DNA of 17,458 nt. It comes from JBFLVQ01 sp040758525 (GTDB lineage: Bacteria; Acidobacteriota; Blastocatellia; Chloracidobacteriales; JADJPF01). A model generated the notes under the pieces. The model did no database searches. It was not told the origin of the DNA and was given only the letters and a program-made list of their open reading frames with translations. Positions 14,127 to 17,458 of this stretch are shown piece by piece. The translations under genes were made by a program, and so were the position numbers. The stretch is from positions 1 to 17,458 of the forward strand of contig JBFLVQ010000119.1 in the NCBI GenBank assembly GCA_040758525.1. Direction: 5' to 3'. The stretch's first letter is position 1, and each line of letters opens with the position of its first letter.

Positions 14127-16373
14127 ATGGAAATTAGAAGATTGAGTGGTTTTTTCTCTTCTACTTTATCTGCTTTATCAAGAGTAGATCAGATCGATGG
14201 GGAACTACTATCTTACTCGACAAGCGCTATCAAACTTGCACTGTCAATTTTTCCCCATGAAGAGATTGCCTTTCAGATTGTTTTAGATGCAGTTCTCAGT
14301 GTAGAAAAAGTTGCTTACGAACAGAAACGCTCTCGGATGTATTCTGATGTTAATAAACGAATCAAGATACTATTAGAAAAAGTACAACTGTTCCAGCAAA
14401 TAGTCTATTTTGAGTCTCAGAAATGGGAGCAGTATCAAGAAACAGTATTTCTACTTCAGTATCTGCGCAGTTGTAACCAAGAAATATGCGATAAATACCA
14501 GAAGGATCATCACCTCAGCATTGAGAAACTAGAAATGGATCTGAAAATCAATGAAATTCGGTTTGATAACCGCCTTACTGAGTTAAGTGAGCTACTCAAA
14601 TCTATAAGTTTTAACGAAACAGATATGATAAGGCGTTATCTCAAATTCTTAATTCAGCAATCTATATGTAGAAACTCCTTTCATGTAGCCTTAGCAGTGA
14701 GCCACCTGACTTATAACTACACGCTACCAGAAGTCATTGCCATTTGCGGGATTCTCAATCCAGATTTAATAGATGGAACTTACCTTTACAAATTGAAGCG
14801 GAAGTTTTTATCGAGTATAAAGAAGCGGTTCAGTGGATTTGTAAGTTTCATAGGCAATGGGAATAAGCAACACCTCGATATATGTAAAGACTTGTCTGGT
14901 GAGTTGATAGAGTTTGTGAGAGAATCGAGTTGCCTGCTGATTCCCTGGGGAACTAAATGTCAGAGTGAAGATACAAAGTTGAAGAACAGGGCATTTGATG
15001 AGCAACTATTCGATTGGCTCGCAGAGATAGAAGATGAGAATCAAAAAGAGATATACCGTGTTCATACAGTAATATGTCCAAGTTGTTATACGAATCTGGT
15101 TACCAGGTGTCCTGTAAAAGGACGCTCGACTGGAGTAGCAAAGCCACTGCCTTATCCAGTGTTGGCAATTCCAGATTTCAAGATCCCAGGAGGGGAAATC
15201 GACAAACAGATACCTAAGATAGCGATAAACAACCCGCGAGAGGAATCGACGGAAGTGATACATAGGCTCACTGGCTCAGTCAAAAGTGAATCAATTAGAC
15301 TTGCAAAGGCATTAGACTCTTCTAAAGAGATATTTATTTTCGTGGATGGTAAGAAACAGGGGGAACTAAAACCAGCTAAGTGCAGCAGCGTTCGACTGAA
15401 TGTGGATGAGAATGCTAGATATATCAAAGTAATGCTACATAAGGATGGAGAACTCTCTCTGCTCACATCCCTGGTAATAAATTTCCATAATATAGAACAT
15501 TCATTATTACATCGCTTGTTTGGGTTGAAGAAAAAATATTACACAATTCTTAAGGATGGGCAACGAATCACCATTGCCATTACATTCCCTAGAATTGATT
15601 TGGATGATAGTGATCTTGTCATAGACATTACCTACCAAGATAATTCAAATAAAGCAGTAATACGATTGTTGCAAAGTATAAAATCTAAGATATTAGAACT
15701 ACTAAACCAGTATCAACTAGTGTCACTAACACCAGTTAGAGTTCTAATTATTATTGCTATAATGGCTTGTATCGTTGGATTTCTATACTTTGACTCTTTG
15801 AAGAGACAATCAGTATCAGATCAACAAGCAGGAGAATTGAAACAGAAGCAGGAGACTAACAAGCAGAATGCAGCCTTACCATTGCAATCGAAATCGCAAT
15901 CATCTAAGCCTGCCCCGCCAGACCAACGGTCACAAGAACCTAAAAATAACCCTACCAGACCGCAAAAACAAGGAAACCAAAACCAGAATCCACCTATAGC
16001 AGTGAAGAAGCCTTCAAATAGTAATACTATGCATTCACAAGGTGGCGCTAACCTTTCTCAAGTCAAACGTATCTATGTTTATCGATTTGGCGACGATTCA
16101 GTGAACGATTTGCACGGACTGCTAATGGAGAGTCTGGCAAGTAAAGGTTTCGATATTGTTGAGCAGAAAGAGCAAGCAGACGCAGTAATTAGAGGCTCTC
16201 TGATAAAAAGTAGTGATAAACAAATTATTCAAGTACGGTTAGTAAATAGACCAGGGAGAGTTCTTTTCGCTGAGAAATTTGTCATCGACAACGATCTTGA
16301 GAGCGTAGCAAGCAATATTACTGATCATCTGTTACGAGAGAAAGAGAGAAAGAGAAAAAGAGAGAAAAAGTAG
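14127..16373 (+). CDS. Single-pass membrane protein: degenerate sigma-like cytoplasmic region and periplasmic CsgG/FlgO-like domain
   Basis: 748 aa from ATG 14127, which has GGTGAG seven bases upstream; an in-frame TTG at 14106 is less likely. Residues about 20-235 are helical. They read like a decayed ECF sigma factor: a region-2-like stretch (about 34-65) and a region-4-like stretch (about 185-235, YTLPEVIAICGI ... YKLKRKFLSSIKKRF). A possible metal-binding cluster CPSC...C lies at 317-328. A beta-rich segment (about 380-505, containing IFIFVDGKKQGEL) follows, then one membrane helix (about 538-554, LIIIAIMACIVGFLYF). A 75-residue Gln/Lys/Pro/Asn-rich linker leads to a domain (about 646-735) with IYVYRFGDD ... 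GFDIVEQKEQADAVIRGSL, resembling the CsgG/FlgO nucleoside-fold group. The tail is KERKRKREKK. It may pass an envelope signal to transcription. No precise family name is offered. Confidence 0.6.
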   Translation: MEIRRLSGFFSSTLSALSRVDQIDGELLSYSTSAIKLALSIFPHEEIAFQIVLDAVLSVEKVAYEQKRSRMYSDVNKRIKILLEKVQLFQQIVYFESQKWEQYQETVFLLQYLRSCNQEICDKYQKDHHLSIEKLEMDLKINEIRFDNRLTELSELLKSISFNETDMIRRYLKFLIQQSICRNSFHVALAVSHLTYNYTLPEVIAICGILNPDLIDGTYLYKLKRKFLSSIKKRFSGFVSFIGNGNKQHLDICKDLSGELIEFVRESSCLLIPWGTKCQSEDTKLKNRAFDEQLFDWLAEIEDENQKEIYRVHTVICPSCYTNLVTRCPVKGRSTGVAKPLPYPVLAIPDFKIPGGEIDKQIPKIAINNPREESTEVIHRLTGSVKSESIRLAKALDSSKEIFIFVDGKKQGELKPAKCSSVRLNVDENARYIKVMLHKDGELSLLTSLVINFHNIEHSLLHRLFGLKKKYYTILKDGQRITIAITFPRIDLDDSDLVIDITYQDNSNKAVIRLLQSIKSKILELLNQYQLVSLTPVRVLIIIAIMACIVGFLYFDSLKRQSVSDQQAGELKQKQETNKQNAALPLQSKSQSSKPAPPDQRSQEPKNNPTRPQKQGNQNQNPPIAVKKPSNSNTMHSQGGANLSQVKRIYVYRFGDDSVNDLHGLLMESLASKGFDIVEQKEQADAVIRGSLIKSSDKQIIQVRLVNRPGRVLFAEKFVIDNDLESVASNITDHLLREKERKRKREKK
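16336..16370 (+). repeat. Polypurine tract with 10-bp tandem repeat at the end of the coding region
   Basis: An uninterrupted A/G run encodes the basic EKERKRKREKK tail and contains AGAGAAAAAG twice in tandem (16351-16360, 16361-16370). Slippage here would change the C-terminus. Confidence 0.6.
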
Positions 16374-16411
16374 GCCGACAGAATCAATCATTCAATAGAG
16401 AGCGTCTATCG

Positions 16412-16442
16412 GCACAGTTAAGTCAAAATCTTGCACAGTTAA
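16412..16442. repeat. Direct repeat GCACAGTTAA, 21-bp period
   Basis: GCACAGTTAA at 16412-16421 and 16433-16442, in the 87-bp gap between the convergent genes ending at 16373 and 16461. Two helical turns apart; function unknown. No T-tract terminator is evident in this gap. Confidence 0.4.
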
Positions 16443-16460
16443 TCTATGCCTCAAAGTCAG

Positions 16461-17458
16461 TTATCTACTGGTTATGTTATCTCCATTATATTCACCGCTT
16501 ATCACAAAAGCAGCCCAATAATATGGATTACTCCATTTTCCTAGTTTTAACATCTGTATTTGTGCAGAGCGCAATGCTGCTGCTGGTGGTAAGTTTTCCG
16601 GCCCTAACATTGCCTTGTAGAAACGATACAGCAATTCTACTGTAGCATCTTCCTGAATATTCCATAAACTGACCTTTACACGCTTAGCGCCAGCATAGAT
16701 AAACCCTCGCGCTAACACGGACAATCCTTGATCTTTGACTCTTTTAATGCGCTGATCGTAGTTCTCACTCTCTTTCAAAGGATCCGGATCCAAATCCAAC
16801 CCGCTCTGGCAAGCAGCCAGTACAACCAGATCCGCTCGTAATTTTAGATTGAATATTGCAGCAGCATTTAATAGCCCATCCTGCTTTCTACCCTCACGAT
16901 CAACCAGTGATAAAACGATACCTGATTGCTTGAAATCTGAATCTAAAAACCCATGTGTCATGAAATCGATGATTCTATATTGATATAGTTCTGGACTTGT
17001 TGCTGTTGTCAAGTTTGCATCAAATCTAGTAAAAAGCTTCCCCATCTTTGGTTTTACTAGAGCCAATATTTTTTTTGCTGTCCATTCTGTCTTGGGTAAT
17101 GGCACAAGACCGCCGACCGGATTTGCAAATATTGCGATAGTTTTTGGTGCAGATTCATGCTCGGCCAACTCTCTTCTTTGCATTACCAGAGTTGATGCTG
17201 ATGGTAAGCTCACTATTTCATTTTCAACTATTAAGGGAACTGGCAACCCTTGACTCTTGAATTTAGAATCCGGGTTTGATACTGCAGGTATGGGTAGTGC
17301 GGCAAAAGGTATGTATTGCAACAAACCATCACCCACTATTAGCAACCGTTTGTTGCCTAACTGATTGGTTATTGGTCCCAATAATATATTGCTTAACTTA
17401 GCCGCAACTTGAGGATAGTTAGAATCAGCCTCCTTTACACGCTCCCATAACATTTCAT
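16461..17458 (-). CDS. CHAT-domain (caspase-like) protein, C-terminal part, cut by the window edge
   Basis: The final ~330 residues of a CHAT protease; the frame stays open through the right edge, so the N-terminus is missing from the window and the ATG at 17453 is only an internal Met. The family core is complete: RLLIVGDGLLQYIPFAALP near the start, FMTHGFLD with the catalytic His (167 of the visible part), VVLAACQSGL with the catalytic Cys (215), ARGFIYAGAKRVKVSLWNI, and YYWAAFVISGEY near the end. The spacer after the Cys (about 219-242, LDPDPLKESENYDQRIKRVK) is somewhat longer than the GKEVRGEG-type loop usual in the family. CHAT enzymes cleave partner proteins, often in defence or stress signalling, and typically carry upstream TPRs. 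It converges on the sigma-like membrane protein, and the short gene at 54-749 looks like the N-terminal part of the same family. Confidence 0.88.
   Translation of the reverse strand, partial: EMLWERVKEADSNYPQVAAKLSNILLGPITNQLGNKRLLIVGDGLLQYIPFAALPIPAVSNPDSKFKSQGLPVPLIVENEIVSLPSASTLVMQRRELAEHESAPKTIAIFANPVGGLVPLPKTEWTAKKILALVKPKMGKLFTRFDANLTTATSPELYQYRIIDFMTHGFLDSDFKQSGIVLSLVDREGRKQDGLLNAAAIFNLKLRADLVVLAACQSGLDLDPDPLKESENYDQRIKRVKDQGLSVLARGFIYAGAKRVKVSLWNIQEDATVELLYRFYKAMLGPENLPPAAALRSAQIQMLKLGKWSNPYYWAAFVISGEYNGDNITSR

Noticed and set aside
54..17458. The left and right CHAT-family fragments as two halves of a single gene split by insertion
   Set aside because: Both are on the minus strand but the C-terminal part lies upstream of the N-terminal part, the wrong order for a simple interruption.

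Overview
The window looks like a low-GC (by eye roughly 40%) member of the Acidobacteriota, probably Blastocatellia-like. The basis is the Oar-type TonB-dependent receptor with an LPLNGRNF plug motif and a C-terminal ...ALRVSF, the CHAT caspase-like protein, and a YadA-head/S74 surface protein; these are a familiar combination in that phylum. The taxonomic call is inference from protein style only.

The centre (about 1.46-13.9 kb) is a class II lanthipeptide locus. On the minus strand, in transcription order, lie an S74-chaperoned surface/adhesin protein (13896-12772), a 76-aa precursor peptide with an acidic leader and a basic Ser/Thr-rich core ending in Cys-Cys (12640-12410), a TonB-dependent receptor (12150-9184), a full-length LanM synthetase with all key dehydratase and cyclase residues (9167-5925), and an HlyD-type adaptor (5947-4619). 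Receptor and lanM are 16 nt apart, and lanM and hlyD overlap by 23 nt. Convergent to these, ending only 5 nt from hlyD, is a 1050-aa plus-strand protein (1461-4613). It fuses a helical N-terminus, a PqqD/RRE-like winged helix, an M50 site-2-protease membrane domain (HEIGH) and a second HlyD-type adaptor. No LanT (C39 peptidase/ABC transporter) is present in the window.

Proposed logic (inference): LanM dehydrates and cyclises the core. The M50-adaptor fusion recognises and trims the leader and, with the separate HlyD adaptor and a TolC/ABC partner encoded elsewhere, moves the peptide across the envelope. The TonB-dependent receptor is the outer-membrane gate or cognate receptor.

Both flanks look accessory. 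The left has a truncated signal-peptide/beta-domain/TPR-start protein of the CHAT family (54-749) and a small relic of a family-A DNA polymerase C-terminus (1055-1243). The right has a 748-aa protein with a degenerate sigma-factor-like cytoplasmic part, one membrane helix and a periplasmic CsgG/FlgO-like end (14127-16373). It converges on the C-terminal half of a CHAT protease (16461 to the window edge). Small inverted repeats surround the precursor gene and may control the ratio of precursor to machinery.
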